From Planctomycetota bacterium (GTDB lineage Bacteria > Planctomycetota > B15-G4), in contig BQJR01000002.1 in the NCBI GenBank assembly GCA_021604805.1, positions 952,665 to 1,016,664 on the forward strand: a stretch of DNA of 64,000 nt, in the 5' to 3' direction. Every line of letters begins with the position of its first letter. Positions within the stretch are counted from its first letter, which is position 1. A program made the position numbers and the translations under genes. The notes below the pieces were generated by a model, which did not search any database, was not told the origin of the DNA, and worked only from the letters and a program-made list of their open reading frames with translations. Shown here in pieces: positions 53,906-61,607 of this stretch.

Positions 53906-54514
53906 ATGCGCTCCAGAGGGCGAGTGTTCGCGTGGCTCGCAGGCGCTGCGTTGGTCGCGCTCGCGCTTCAACTCGCCGCGCTCTTGGTGCCGTTCCATCG
54001 CCCACTGCTCACGCTGTCCTTGCTCGGGAGCGGTGTGCCCCTGCTGTTGCTGGTGGCCTGCTTCGTGTTCACGCGCTGGGCCCTGAGCGAGCGCGAGATG
54101 CATCGCAAGCGTCGTCCACTTCCCTTGCGCGCGGCGGGCCTGATCCTCGTCTTCTTGCTGAGCTACCTCGGTTGGGGTGTGCTGCAGGTGCCGCTCCGCC
54201 TGTGCTTGCTCGTCTCGGGTGATGCCCTCGTGGCCGCGGCCGAGTCCGCTGAGCCGGCGGGATTCTCGTCGTATCGTTCGAGCGAACCTGCCGAGCGCAT
54301 CGGGATCTTGCCGGTGTTGCGAGTGCTGCGCAGTGACGACGGCGCGGTCTACTACGCGCTTGCTCAAAGGCCGATTTTCGTCGACCTGATCACTGAGGGT
54401 TTGGTGCGCGATCTCACGGATTCGTGCACGCCCTTCGGGGGCAAACATTTCAGCTCGGTGGATCTCGGCAACGGCTGGCACTGGTTCAGCGTGAGCAACG
54501 ACTGGCACTGTTAA
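53906..54514 (+). CDS. Unknown membrane protein
   Basis: A 202-residue protein with three hydrophobic helices in its first half (VFAWLAGAALVALALQLAAL, LLTLSLLGSGVPLLLLVACF, AAGLILVFLLSYLGWGV) and a soluble C-terminal part ending GNGWHWFSVSNDWHC. No family was recognised. It starts 10 bp after the cupin-like gene, probably in the same operon; GTG at 53903 is an alternative start. Confidence 0.65.
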   Translation: MRSRGRVFAWLAGAALVALALQLAALLVPFHRPLLTLSLLGSGVPLLLLVACFVFTRWALSEREMHRKRRPLPLRAAGLILVFLLSYLGWGVLQVPLRLCLLVSGDALVAAAESAEPAGFSSYRSSEPAERIGILPVLRVLRSDDGAVYYALAQRPIFVDLITEGLVRDLTDSCTPFGGKHFSSVDLGNGWHWFSVSNDWHC

Positions 54515-54569
54515 GCATTCACGTTATCGTCAGCTCAGGTTCCTGGGGGAAGCGATCGGGAGCATGATC

Positions 54570-55046
54570 ATGTTGCTGCGACTGAGCTTGGCCTTCGTGA
54601 CGGTGTTCGCCTTCGCGGCCATCTCGCTGCCGCTGGGTGTCGACGAGATCCTGAGCGTGCGTTCGCTGCAGCGCCCGCTGCTCTGGCCTGTGTTCGCGGG
54701 CCTGGCGCTCTTGCTCGTGCCGTGGTCGAGTTGGTGGCCCACGCTCACGCGCGGCTTGGGTTACACCGTGCTCGTGTTGTGGGCTGCCTTCGTGTTGCTG
54801 TCACCGGGGAACAAGCGCACGCACTTCGCGCGCGATGTCGGCCTGCTCACCCTCGGCATGACGCCCACGAACGTGGAGCGCGTGATGGCCGCGCACGTGA
54901 AAGGCGTGCAAGACCCGATGCTCGTCGGTCTGGCGCACGGTGGCACCTACTTCGAACCGCGCAACGAACACCACAGCTTCGACGAGTACGTGCTCGTCCA
55001 TTTCGAATCGGGCCGCGCCGAGCGCATGCGAGTCGTGTTCGATTGA
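54570..55046 (+). CDS. Unknown small membrane protein
   Basis: A 158-residue protein with three hydrophobic helices (LSLAFVTVFAFAAISLPLGV, LLWPVFAGLALLLVPW, GYTVLVLWAAFVLLS) and a soluble end containing LGMTPTNVERVMAAHVKGVQ. The latter recalls the SmpA/OmlA-like 'G-M-t-...-V' element in outline only. GGGAG 7 nt upstream favours the second ATG (54570) over the first (54564). Its stop overlaps the next gene's TTG start. Confidence 0.65.
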   Translation: MLLRLSLAFVTVFAFAAISLPLGVDEILSVRSLQRPLLWPVFAGLALLLVPWSSWWPTLTRGLGYTVLVLWAAFVLLSPGNKRTHFARDVGLLTLGMTPTNVERVMAAHVKGVQDPMLVGLAHGGTYFEPRNEHHSFDEYVLVHFESGRAERMRVVFD

Positions 55047-55678
55047 AGTTCCGCGCGCGAACGCCGCTGCGAGCGATCGCGCTGCTCGGCCTCGTTTGGC
55101 TGAGCGCTTGCGCTGAACCCGAACCGCCCTCCGGCGAGCGCGACGAGGCGGGGGTCTACACTGCGGTGCTGCGCGAGTACGTCGTGAATGCGGGGCGGGT
55201 GGGACCCGAACTCGCTTGGGACTATCTCCTCGTGGCGGATCACAGCGCGTGGTCCGCGCCAGCGCCCGAGGACGGCGAGGCACCACGCCGCATGTCGGAC
55301 TCTTACGCCGAGAGCTCGGAGCTGTTGCGCGAGAGGTTCTTCATGCTGCGACGCGACTGCCTCGACGACTTCATGGCGCAAGAGTCGGTGCCGAAGCCGC
55401 TGCCGCCGATCGAGCTCGACTTCCCGCTACGTTGGCTGCCGCAGATTCCACCCGAGGAGCGGCGCGCCTTCTTCTGGGAGGGCTTCGAAGCCGAGCACCC
55501 CGGGAACATCTTCATCACCCACTTCTCACCGATCGGCTTCGATCCCAGCGGTGATCAGGCGTTGCTCACCGTCACCGCATCCTGTGGGTCGCTCTGCAGC
55601 TCGAGCGATTTCGTGCTGCTCGAACGAGGCGCGCAGGGCTGGCACATCGTCGCGCGCTTCACCTACGGGGTTTCCTGA
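55043..55678 (+). CDS. Unknown lipoprotein
   Basis: A 211-residue protein whose N-terminus (KFRARTPLRAIALLGLVWLS, then ACAEPEPP) is a lipoprotein signal with lipobox LSAC. The start is TTG in a TTGA overlap with the upstream gene, implying coupled translation. The mature part has TAVLREYVVNAGRVGPE near its start and a Cys pair CGSLC near the end. No family recognised. It closes the run cupin-like / two membrane proteins / lipoprotein. Confidence 0.65.
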   Translation: MKFRARTPLRAIALLGLVWLSACAEPEPPSGERDEAGVYTAVLREYVVNAGRVGPELAWDYLLVADHSAWSAPAPEDGEAPRRMSDSYAESSELLRERFFMLRRDCLDDFMAQESVPKPLPPIELDFPLRWLPQIPPEERRAFFWEGFEAEHPGNIFITHFSPIGFDPSGDQALLTVTASCGSLCSSSDFVLLERGAQGWHIVARFTYGVS

Positions 55679-55691
55679 AGCTCGCGCTCGC

Positions 55692-57026
55692 TCAGAAGCT
55701 GCTGTCGAGGCCGAGTTGCAGTGACCAACCACTCAGGCTGAGCGAGCCCAAGGGGCCGAGTGCGCTCTGCAGATACACCAGCAGGCCGTCGATGCCGGGA
55801 CCGAGTTCGGGCATGGTCAGGTTGAACTCACGCGTGCCGTTCGCCGGGATCGTGCCGAAGAGGAAGCCGGTGTGTTTGAGCGTCGGGAAGCCCGCGTGGA
55901 ACACGCCCTCGCGACCGACCAGCGGCGTGAAGCCCGGGCTCAGTGAGAGGAAGAGCAGGATCAGGTCGCCCGGTTCGCCGGTGAACGTGTGCGTGCCGGC
56001 CACGCCCTCGCGCAGTGGCGACGGTGCGACGTAGGTGCGCATGGGCGCGCTGAGCGGCGCGACTGTTCCGGCGAGGATGTCTTGTGCCGCACTCGGTTGA
56101 CCGTCTGGTGCGCACGCGATGCCGAGCTGATTGCCACCGCCTGCGCCGCCGGCGCCGCCGGTGATCGCGGCGTCGCGCGACCAGAGCAGCGCGCTGGCGG
56201 CGTTCATGCGCAGACCCACGTCGCCGTCACCGCCGGGCTGGCAGAAGCCGGGGTAGCTGAATCCCGAGCCACCGCGGCCGCCTCTGAGGGTCCCGCCGAG
56301 CAGCCAGACGGTGCCTTCCTGCACGAGCAGTCCCGGGCCGCCGTCGCCTGCAGGTGAGAAGTCGTCAGGGGTGGATGGTCCACCGACCGGCGAGGTGCCC
56401 ACGCCGCCGTCGACCGTGCAGCTCGCCAGGCTCAGCGTTCCGCTCAGCATCTCGATGCCGGCCGCGCCTGTTTGCATGGTGGTGTTGCGGCCCACGCCGC
56501 CTTGGCCGCCGCGCACGGTCACTCGGGTGAACGCGACACGCGGGCTGTTGCTGATGCGCACGCCGGGCTCGGGCAAGTTGTCCTCGACTTCGAGACCGTT
56601 CTCCGTCCGCCCGAAGACTGCGCAGTTCTCCACGCTGACTTGGCCCGCGCAGTCGGTGATCAGCAGCGTGGGCAGCGTGTCGTCATCGAGCGAGAGCTGG
56701 AACAGGAACACCTGCCGCAACGCCACGCTCTGCTCGGCGCTGAGGTTCCGGATCACACCGGAAGGCACCCGCGCCACGCTGCCGTTGTCGTCGCCATGCA
56801 GCGCGAGGCTCTTGCCGTCGATCACGAAGGGGCCGTAGCTCAGGGTGGAGCTGCCCTTGAGCAACAGGAGATCGCCGTCGCTCGCGGCGTCGATGGCGGC
56901 CTGCAGGTCGACGAAGTCACCGCCACCTTCGGCGTCGACCACGATCACACCGGCAGCGCCGAGGGGAGCGAGCAGCGTGAGCGCGAGCAGGACGAGGGAC
57001 GCAAGCGACGTGGGGCGTGAGGGCAT
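55692..57026 (-). CDS. Secreted right-handed beta-helix protein with shared C-terminal domain
   Basis: A 444-residue protein with signal peptide SLASLVLLALTLLAPLGAAG. The mature start VIVVDAEGGGDFVDLQAAID is typical of pectin-lyase-like beta-helices, followed by Gly-rich coils (VTVRGGQGGVGRNTTMQTGA, GGTLRGGRGGSG). The last ~90 residues (LILLFLSLSPGFTPLVGREG ... GLLVYLQSALGPLGSLSLSG) resemble the C-terminal domain of the FG-GAP proteins at 28.5-33.9 kb. No catalytic residues of a lyase were recognised. GGAG lies 7 nt before the chosen ATG; an ATG nine codons upstream is possible. It converges on the lipoprotein gene. Confidence 0.75.
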   Translation of the reverse strand: MPSRPTSLASLVLLALTLLAPLGAAGVIVVDAEGGGDFVDLQAAIDAASDGDLLLLKGSSTLSYGPFVIDGKSLALHGDDNGSVARVPSGVIRNLSAEQSVALRQVFLFQLSLDDDTLPTLLITDCAGQVSVENCAVFGRTENGLEVEDNLPEPGVRISNSPRVAFTRVTVRGGQGGVGRNTTMQTGAAGIEMLSGTLSLASCTVDGGVGTSPVGGPSTPDDFSPAGDGGPGLLVQEGTVWLLGGTLRGGRGGSGFSYPGFCQPGGDGDVGLRMNAASALLWSRDAAITGGAGGAGGGNQLGIACAPDGQPSAAQDILAGTVAPLSAPMRTYVAPSPLREGVAGTHTFTGEPGDLILLFLSLSPGFTPLVGREGVFHAGFPTLKHTGFLFGTIPANGTREFNLTMPELGPGIDGLLVYLQSALGPLGSLSLSGWSLQLGLDSSF

Positions 57027-57117
57027 CTCGAACTCCGGTTCGGCGGGTTGCATGAGGAACGGTCATACAATGGTCCGAGTTCCAGGAACTGCCCACTGCT
57101 TTTGGAGAGTGGCCCCC

Positions 57118-57255
57118 ATGTCTCCGCTCCTGATCACGCTCATCGAAGACAGGCCGATGTCGTGGCCGGCGGGCCTCGAGCGCACCCTTGGCGCTCTCCC
57201 TCCGAGACGAGCCGTGCTCGGCTCGCGTGGTGATTTGCGAGACTTCGTCGCATGA
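57118..57255 (+). CDS. Possible 45-residue leader peptide before the DUF5329-like gene
   Basis: A short frame starts at ATG 57118 with GGAGAG about 8 nt upstream and ends in TGA overlapping the next gene's ATG (ATGA), the junction used by real genes here. TACAAT at 57066-57071 could be the -10 of the unit. The product has no recognised features, so it may be a leader, a small protein or chance. Confidence 0.3.
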   Translation: MSPLLITLIEDRPMSWPAGLERTLGALPPRRAVLGSRGDLRDFVA

Positions 57256-57968
57256 GAACGCTTTTCACCCGGCTCGCTCCGCAAGGCTTTTGGTTCGGCG
57301 TGATCGCGCTCGCCTGCGTGAGTTGTGGCGACGACCGGTCCGCGCCCGCGTTGCCTTTCGCGAGCGCGCTACCGATCCGCTTCGAGGTCACCCAGCGCGA
57401 CAGCGCGATGATTCCCGAGACCGGCGACGCGCTGTTCGTCACGCTCGGTGACATCACCGATGGCCAGGTGCACACGACGCTCGTGCGCAATCCCACGCTG
57501 AAGCGCGGGCAGCTCGGCGCCGTGGCCCCGGTGCTCGGCACGCAGTCGTTGCGCACGAGCGACCTGCTTACGTTCCACTTCGACGACGTGCCGTTGCAAC
57601 TCGCGCTCACCGAACTCGACACCTCGCTGCTCGGCGACGACGTGGCGCACTTCGTGCTCGAGGCCGGGGGCACGAGCGTGGAGCAAGCGCACCTGCGGGT
57701 CGACGCACTCATCGCGCGGCTCGGCTCCCAGAGCGACGTGACCTTCCTGCGCAATGGCGACACGCACACAGCCCGCGAAGCCGCCGACCACTTGCGTCGC
57801 AAGTTCGATCACGCGCGCGAGGAGATCCGCAGCGTCGACGATTTCATCGAGCTGTGCGGCACGCGTTCCTCGATGAGCGGCGAGGCCTATGCCGTGCGTC
57901 TCGCCGACCGCGAAGAGCGCCCCGCCGCCGATTACTTGCGCGCGCTCGCAGCGACCGGCGAGCTCTGA
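57252..57968 (+). CDS. DUF5329-like lipoprotein
   Basis: A 238-residue protein with a lipoprotein signal (FWFGVIALACVSCGDDRSAP, lipobox VSCG). The C-terminal ~80 residues contain VTFLRNGDTHTAREAADHLR, RKFDHAREEIRSVDDFIEL and CGTRSSMSGEAYAVRL, which match the DUF5329 pattern (xFIRNGxxYxxxEAAxHL ... SSxSGxPY). The domain's function is unknown. The middle part (FHFDDVPLQLALTELDTSLL) is not recognised. The ATG may be coupled to a short upstream frame. Confidence 0.75.
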   Translation: MRTLFTRLAPQGFWFGVIALACVSCGDDRSAPALPFASALPIRFEVTQRDSAMIPETGDALFVTLGDITDGQVHTTLVRNPTLKRGQLGAVAPVLGTQSLRTSDLLTFHFDDVPLQLALTELDTSLLGDDVAHFVLEAGGTSVEQAHLRVDALIARLGSQSDVTFLRNGDTHTAREAADHLRRKFDHAREEIRSVDDFIELCGTRSSMSGEAYAVRLADREERPAADYLRALAATGEL

Positions 57969-57972
57969 GGAC

Positions 57973-58086
57973 GCGCTGCGTCTGAGTTCGGGTCGCGCCG
58001 GACAGCCGCGCTGGACACCGCCGACGCGCGCGCTGCGTCTGAGCTCGCGGCTTCCGCGGCGCCCGCGTTCGGGACCGCCGTCCACG
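57973..58086. repeat. Imperfect ~57-bp tandem duplication after the DUF5329-like gene
   Basis: GCGCTGCGTCTGAG at 57973 recurs at 58030, and GGACACCGCCG near 58013 has a diverged match near 58071, so two ~57-bp units are suggested. The copies differ at many positions between these anchors. Confidence 0.45.
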
Positions 58087-58112
58087 CCGCCGCCGCGTGA
58101 GAGGCCCGAGCC

Positions 58113-58121
58113 TGTTAGACT
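58113..58121 (+). promoter_or_regulatory. Extended -10 element upstream of the SAM-binding-like gene
   Basis: TGTTAGACT lies 57 bp before the GTG start at 58179 and fits the TGnTAGRnT pattern. No convincing -35 was found. Confidence 0.4.
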
Positions 58122-58178
58122 CCGCCCCGCGCGCCCGTTCGTGGTGCCGCCGCCCCTTCGACGCAGCAAGGAGTCCCC

Positions 58179-58874
58179 GTGCCCGAAGCTGCCGACGAGC
58201 GGCGTGTCCGCCAGCGCCGCGATGCCGAGCGCGCCCAGGCTGCGCCGCAGACCACGCCGCAGACCACGCCGCGCTCGCGCCCCACGCCCGACCCGCGCGT
58301 GAGCCAGCTCTTCGAGCGCGTCACCTCGCGCATGGCGGAGATGGCCGGGCATTCGATCAGCGGCTTCGTCGCCAGTGATCTGCCCACGATCTACGGCGCC
58401 CTCGAGCGCATCGCGCGCGAAGGCATGGCGCGCGGACCGGTGTTCTGCGAGTGGGGCAGCGGGCTCGGCGCCGCCACCGCGCTCGCCGCCTTGCTCGACT
58501 ACGAAGCCTGCGGCATCGAGATCGAGCACGACCTGGTGGGTGCCGCGCGCGAACTCGTCAGCGAACTGAACATCGAGGCGCGCTTCGCCGCAGGCAGCTT
58601 CCTGCTCCCCGGCGACGACGACCTGATCTTCGACGAACGCTACGCGCAACCCGTGATGAGTCACGAGGCCTACAGCGAACTCGACCTCACGCCCGCCGAG
58701 CTTGACGTGGTGTTCAGCTATCCGTGGCCCGGCGAAGAAGCGCTCGTCGACCGACTGTTCCTGCGCCACAGCACACCCGACGCGCTGCTGCTCACCTTTC
58801 ATGGTGACGACCGCATCCTGGTGCAGCGCCACGTCGCCGACAACCCCGAGCTCGTGCCGCTCGGCTGGATGTAG
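58179..58874 (+). CDS. Class I SAM-dependent methyltransferase-like protein
   Basis: A 231-residue protein. A charged ~35-residue leader precedes a Rossmann-like part: GPVFCEWGSGLGAATALAAL resembles motif I of class I methyltransferases, and ACGIEIEHDLVGAARELVSE resembles motif II with the acidic residues that bind the SAM ribose. The later DVVFSYPWPGEEALVDRLF could be motif IV. Substrate unknown. The GTG start has AAGGAG 5 nt upstream and a TGTTAGACT promoter element before it. A GNAT gene follows after 16 bp. Confidence 0.7.
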   Translation: MPEAADERRVRQRRDAERAQAAPQTTPQTTPRSRPTPDPRVSQLFERVTSRMAEMAGHSISGFVASDLPTIYGALERIAREGMARGPVFCEWGSGLGAATALAALLDYEACGIEIEHDLVGAARELVSELNIEARFAAGSFLLPGDDDLIFDERYAQPVMSHEAYSELDLTPAELDVVFSYPWPGEEALVDRLFLRHSTPDALLLTFHGDDRILVQRHVADNPELVPLGWM

Positions 58875-58890
58875 GCGCGGCGCTCGTTTC

Positions 58891-59331
58891 GTGATTCGTC
58901 CCTACGCAGAGACTGACAAGGCTGAGTTGCTCGCAGTCTGGGATCGCGCTTCGGCGTTGGCGCATCCGTTCCTCAGCGCCGAGTTCCAAGCGCAGGTGCG
59001 GCACGACATCGGCGAGGTCTACCTGCCGATCACGCGCACTTGGGTTTTCGAGCGCCACGACCGCGTGGTGGGCTTCATCAGCATGATCGAGCGCGAGATC
59101 GGCGGGTTGTTCGTCGAGCCTGAGCTGCATGGTCAAGGCCTCGGACGCGCGCTCACCGACCACGCTCGCGCCGAGCTGGGAGCCCTCGAAGTCGAGGTCT
59201 TCGAGCGCAACACGATCGGCCGCGCCTTCTACGATCGCTACGGATTCCAGCTGATCGAGCGCAAGGATCACCCCGAAACGGGCGAAAAGGTGCTCAGACT
59301 CGGGCTGGCGTCCGAAGGATCGAGCGGCTAA
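58891..59331 (+). CDS. GNAT family N-acetyltransferase
   Basis: A 146-residue acetyltransferase with a single GNAT fold. The N-terminus VIRPYAETDKAELLAVWDRA and the acetyl-CoA loop VEPELHGQGLGRALTDHARA (Q-G-x-G) are clear, and LEVFERNTIGRAFYDRYGF is the usual final beta-alpha unit (sequence ELGALEVEVFERN...). It transfers acetyl from acetyl-CoA to an amine; the substrate is unknown. The GTG start lies 16 bp after the SAM-binding-like gene, so co-transcription is likely. Confidence 0.88.
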   Translation: MIRPYAETDKAELLAVWDRASALAHPFLSAEFQAQVRHDIGEVYLPITRTWVFERHDRVVGFISMIEREIGGLFVEPELHGQGLGRALTDHARAELGALEVEVFERNTIGRAFYDRYGFQLIERKDHPETGEKVLRLGLASEGSSG

Positions 59332-59511
59332 CCTGCCGCCCCTTCGAGCCATCGCTCGACTTTGGCGCACAACAGGACGCACCGCTCGACTTCCGGGCCA
59401 CTCGTCGCGCCACCCAGCACCCCCTCTTGCCCTTCGCTGTTGTAACGGGTCGGAAACAACGACCCTGTCGTGCGGCAACGCGCTGCACGCACGCGGTAAA
59501 GGACATCACGG

Positions 59512-61005
59512 ATGGTTGCATCACCCGCCCCGGCCCCCGAGGCCAAGGCTCCCAGTGCGTTCGCGCGCTTCAAGCTTCACGACGCGTTGCTGCGTGGCCT
59601 CGACGCCGCCGGCTTCGAGTCACCCCGGCCGATCCAGGCCGCCACGATCCCCGCCGGCCTCCAAGGTCGCGACGTGCTCGGTCTCGCGCAGACCGGCACC
59701 GGCAAGACGGCCGCGTTTGCGTTGCCGATCTGTCATCGCTTGCTGCGCCAACGCGGGCGTTCGCCGCGCGCGCTGATTCTTGCGCCCACGCGTGAGCTCG
59801 CCACGCAGATCGCGGCCGAGATCAAGACGCTCGCCAAGTTCACCAAGCTGCGCTTGGTCACAGTGTTCGGCGGCGTGTCGGCGAAGAACCAGATCCACCA
59901 ACTCAACCAGTACCCCGACATCGTGGTGGGTTGCCCCGGCCGCGTGCTCGACCTGATCGGTCAAGGCAAGCTGAAGCTCGGCCAGGTGGAAACCCTCGTG
60001 CTCGACGAAGCCGACCACATGTTCGACATGGGCTTCCTGCCCGACATCCGCCGCATCATGAGTTCGCTGCCCGACGAGCGTCAGAACCTGCTCTTCTCGG
60101 CGACGATGCCGCGTGAGATCCGCAAGCTCGCCAACGACTTGCTGAGCGATCCCGAGGTGGTTGAGCTGGCCGACGCCGCGCCTGCCGCCACCATCGACCA
60201 CGCGCTCTACCCCGTGGCCGAGACGCGCAAGCGCGCGCTGCTCGACCGCTTCCTGGCCAGCAAAGACTGTCGTTCGGCGATCGTGTTCACGCGCACCAAG
60301 CACCGCGCCAAGCGTCTCGCGCAACAGCTCGAGAAGGCGGGGCATCGCGCCACGAGCCTGCAAGGCAACATGAGCCAAGGTCAGCGCGACCGGGCCATGC
60401 GCGGTTTCCGCGCGCATTCGTTCGACGTGCTCGTGGCCACCGACATCGTGGCGCGCGGCATCGACGTGAGCAACGTGTCGCACGTGATCAACTTCGACGT
60501 GCCGATGACGCCTGAGGCCTACACGCACCGCATCGGTCGTACGGGTCGCGCCGAGAAGTCGGGCGTGGCGTGCACCTTCGTGACCGGTGGCGATCGCGAG
60601 TGGGTGCGTGACACCGAACGCATGCTCGGCAAGCCGATCGAGCGTCGCAACATGCCCGACTTCGATGCGGGTGACGTGAACCTCGCACCCGCCAAGGCGG
60701 CGCGCGGTGGCGGCGGCGGCGGTGGGCGCGGCAACGCGCGTGCGGGCGGCCCCGGCAAGCGTGCCGGCGGTGGCAAGCGCGGCGGTTCGCGTGGCGGCGC
60801 TGGCGGACGCGGTGGCAGCGGCGGCAGCACGGGCGGTCGCAACAGCTCGCGCGGCGCAGCGAGCCGCGGTTCACGCAGCGCTTCGGCGAAGAGCAGCGGC
60901 TCGTCGTCGAGCGGCGGCGCGCGTTCGTCTTCGGCGGCGGCGCAACCGTCGGCGAACGGCGTGCAGCGTGGACGTCGCGTCCGAAAGCCTGGCGCGCGCT
61001 TCTGA
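59512..61005 (+). CDS. DEAD-box ATP-dependent RNA helicase
   Basis: A 497-residue RNA helicase of the RhlE/CsdA type. Motifs: Q motif (ASPRPIQAATIPAGLQ region), LGLAQTGTGKTAAFALPI, PTRELATQI, VLDEADHMFDMGF, LLFSATMPREI and YTHRIGRTGRAEKSGVA. The last ~110 residues are Gly/Arg/Ser/Ala-rich (RGGGGGGGRGNARAGG), typical for RNA-binding tails. It remodels RNA in ribosome assembly or cold adaptation. AAAGGA lies 8 nt before the ATG. The 180-bp upstream gap has a small GTTGT/ACAAC inverted repeat near 59440 that might be part of a leader. Confidence 0.95.
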   Translation: MVASPAPAPEAKAPSAFARFKLHDALLRGLDAAGFESPRPIQAATIPAGLQGRDVLGLAQTGTGKTAAFALPICHRLLRQRGRSPRALILAPTRELATQIAAEIKTLAKFTKLRLVTVFGGVSAKNQIHQLNQYPDIVVGCPGRVLDLIGQGKLKLGQVETLVLDEADHMFDMGFLPDIRRIMSSLPDERQNLLFSATMPREIRKLANDLLSDPEVVELADAAPAATIDHALYPVAETRKRALLDRFLASKDCRSAIVFTRTKHRAKRLAQQLEKAGHRATSLQGNMSQGQRDRAMRGFRAHSFDVLVATDIVARGIDVSNVSHVINFDVPMTPEAYTHRIGRTGRAEKSGVACTFVTGGDREWVRDTERMLGKPIERRNMPDFDAGDVNLAPAKAARGGGGGGGRGNARAGGPGKRAGGGKRGGSRGGAGGRGGSGGSTGGRNSSRGAASRGSRSASAKSSGSSSSGGARSSSAAAQPSANGVQRGRRVRKPGARF

Positions 61006-61024
61006 TTCGCGCGATGCTGCGTGC

Positions 61025-61228
61025 ATGGGCGCGCTCTTCGACTGGTTCCTCAGCTGGCTGATCGACGATGTCTTAGAGGTCGTCATCTGCGGAGCGGGGC
61101 GCTTGGTGTTCAGGCTCTTCGGGCGCCGCACGCGGATCCCTGCGCGGCACGAAGGGGCGATCGTCTGGGTCACGGGCCTCGCGGTCTGGGCGGCGATCGG
61201 CTTCGGGATCTGGTGGCTGCTGCGCTGA
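61025..61228 (+). CDS. Small membrane protein, paralogue of the next gene
   Basis: A 67-residue protein with two hydrophobic segments: ALFDWFLSWLIDDVLEVVIC and IVWVTGLAVWAAIGFGIWWL. The middle (GRLVFRLFGRRTRIPARHEG) is basic. Its plan and the block GxGRLxFxLxGR followed by GxxVW match the protein encoded 55 bp downstream (GLGRLAFALVGRGRK, GVAVWIALCLALIVWL), so the two are tandem paralogues. Family and role unknown. Confidence 0.6.
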   Translation: MGALFDWFLSWLIDDVLEVVICGAGRLVFRLFGRRTRIPARHEGAIVWVTGLAVWAAIGFGIWWLLR

Positions 61229-61282
61229 GCCCCTTCCGGTCGAAGAGTTGCGTCGAGTCAGCGCGTGAGTTGGAATTGAGCC

Positions 61283-61465
61283 ATGCTCGATCCGCTGCTC
61301 GACTTCGTGTTGGAGTTTCTGCTCCGCGGTCTCGGTCGCCTGGCCTTCGCGCTCGTCGGACGCGGGCGCAAGAGCGCCAACCCACCCTCCGACTTCGCAG
61401 CCGGCATGCTCGGCGTGGCGGTGTGGATCGCGCTCTGCCTGGCGCTCATCGTGTGGCTGCGGTGA
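61283..61465 (+). CDS. Small membrane protein, paralogue of the previous gene
   Basis: A 60-residue protein with a membrane-associated N-terminus (LDPLLDFVLEFLLRGLGRLA), a basic loop (GRGRKSANPP) and one clear C-terminal helix (GVAVWIALCLALIVWL). It resembles its upstream neighbour throughout. Its final codons (TGG CTG CGG TGA) merge into an 18-bp tandem repeat array. Confidence 0.6.
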   Translation: MLDPLLDFVLEFLLRGLGRLAFALVGRGRKSANPPSDFAAGMLGVAVWIALCLALIVWLR

Positions 61466-61472
61466 GCCATGC

Positions 61473-61544
61473 GCTGCGAGTGAGGCGGTCGCTGCGAGTG
61501 AGCCGCGCGTTTCGAGTGAGCCGTGTGCTGCGAGTGAGGTGGTC
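61473..61544. repeat. Four 18-bp tandem repeats upstream of a DNA methyltransferase gene
   Basis: Units at 61473, 61491, 61509 and 61527 follow the consensus GCTGCGAGTGAGNNGNNC. A degenerate fifth copy (61456-61472) includes the stop codon of the small membrane protein, as if the array grew from that gene's end. It occupies much of the gap before the D12-type methyltransferase. Confidence 0.85.
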
Positions 61545-61607
61545 GCGCGGATCTCGCCTGCAGAGTGCGGGCCGCGAGCTGTGTCGCGTGCGCGAGCTTC
61601 GCGCGTC

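Noticed and set aside
58011..58086. A protein-coding extension of the DUF5329-like gene through the 57-bp duplication
   Set aside because: The gene's stop at 57966-57968 precedes it, and the frames across the duplication are Pro/Arg-rich without a ribosome-binding site.
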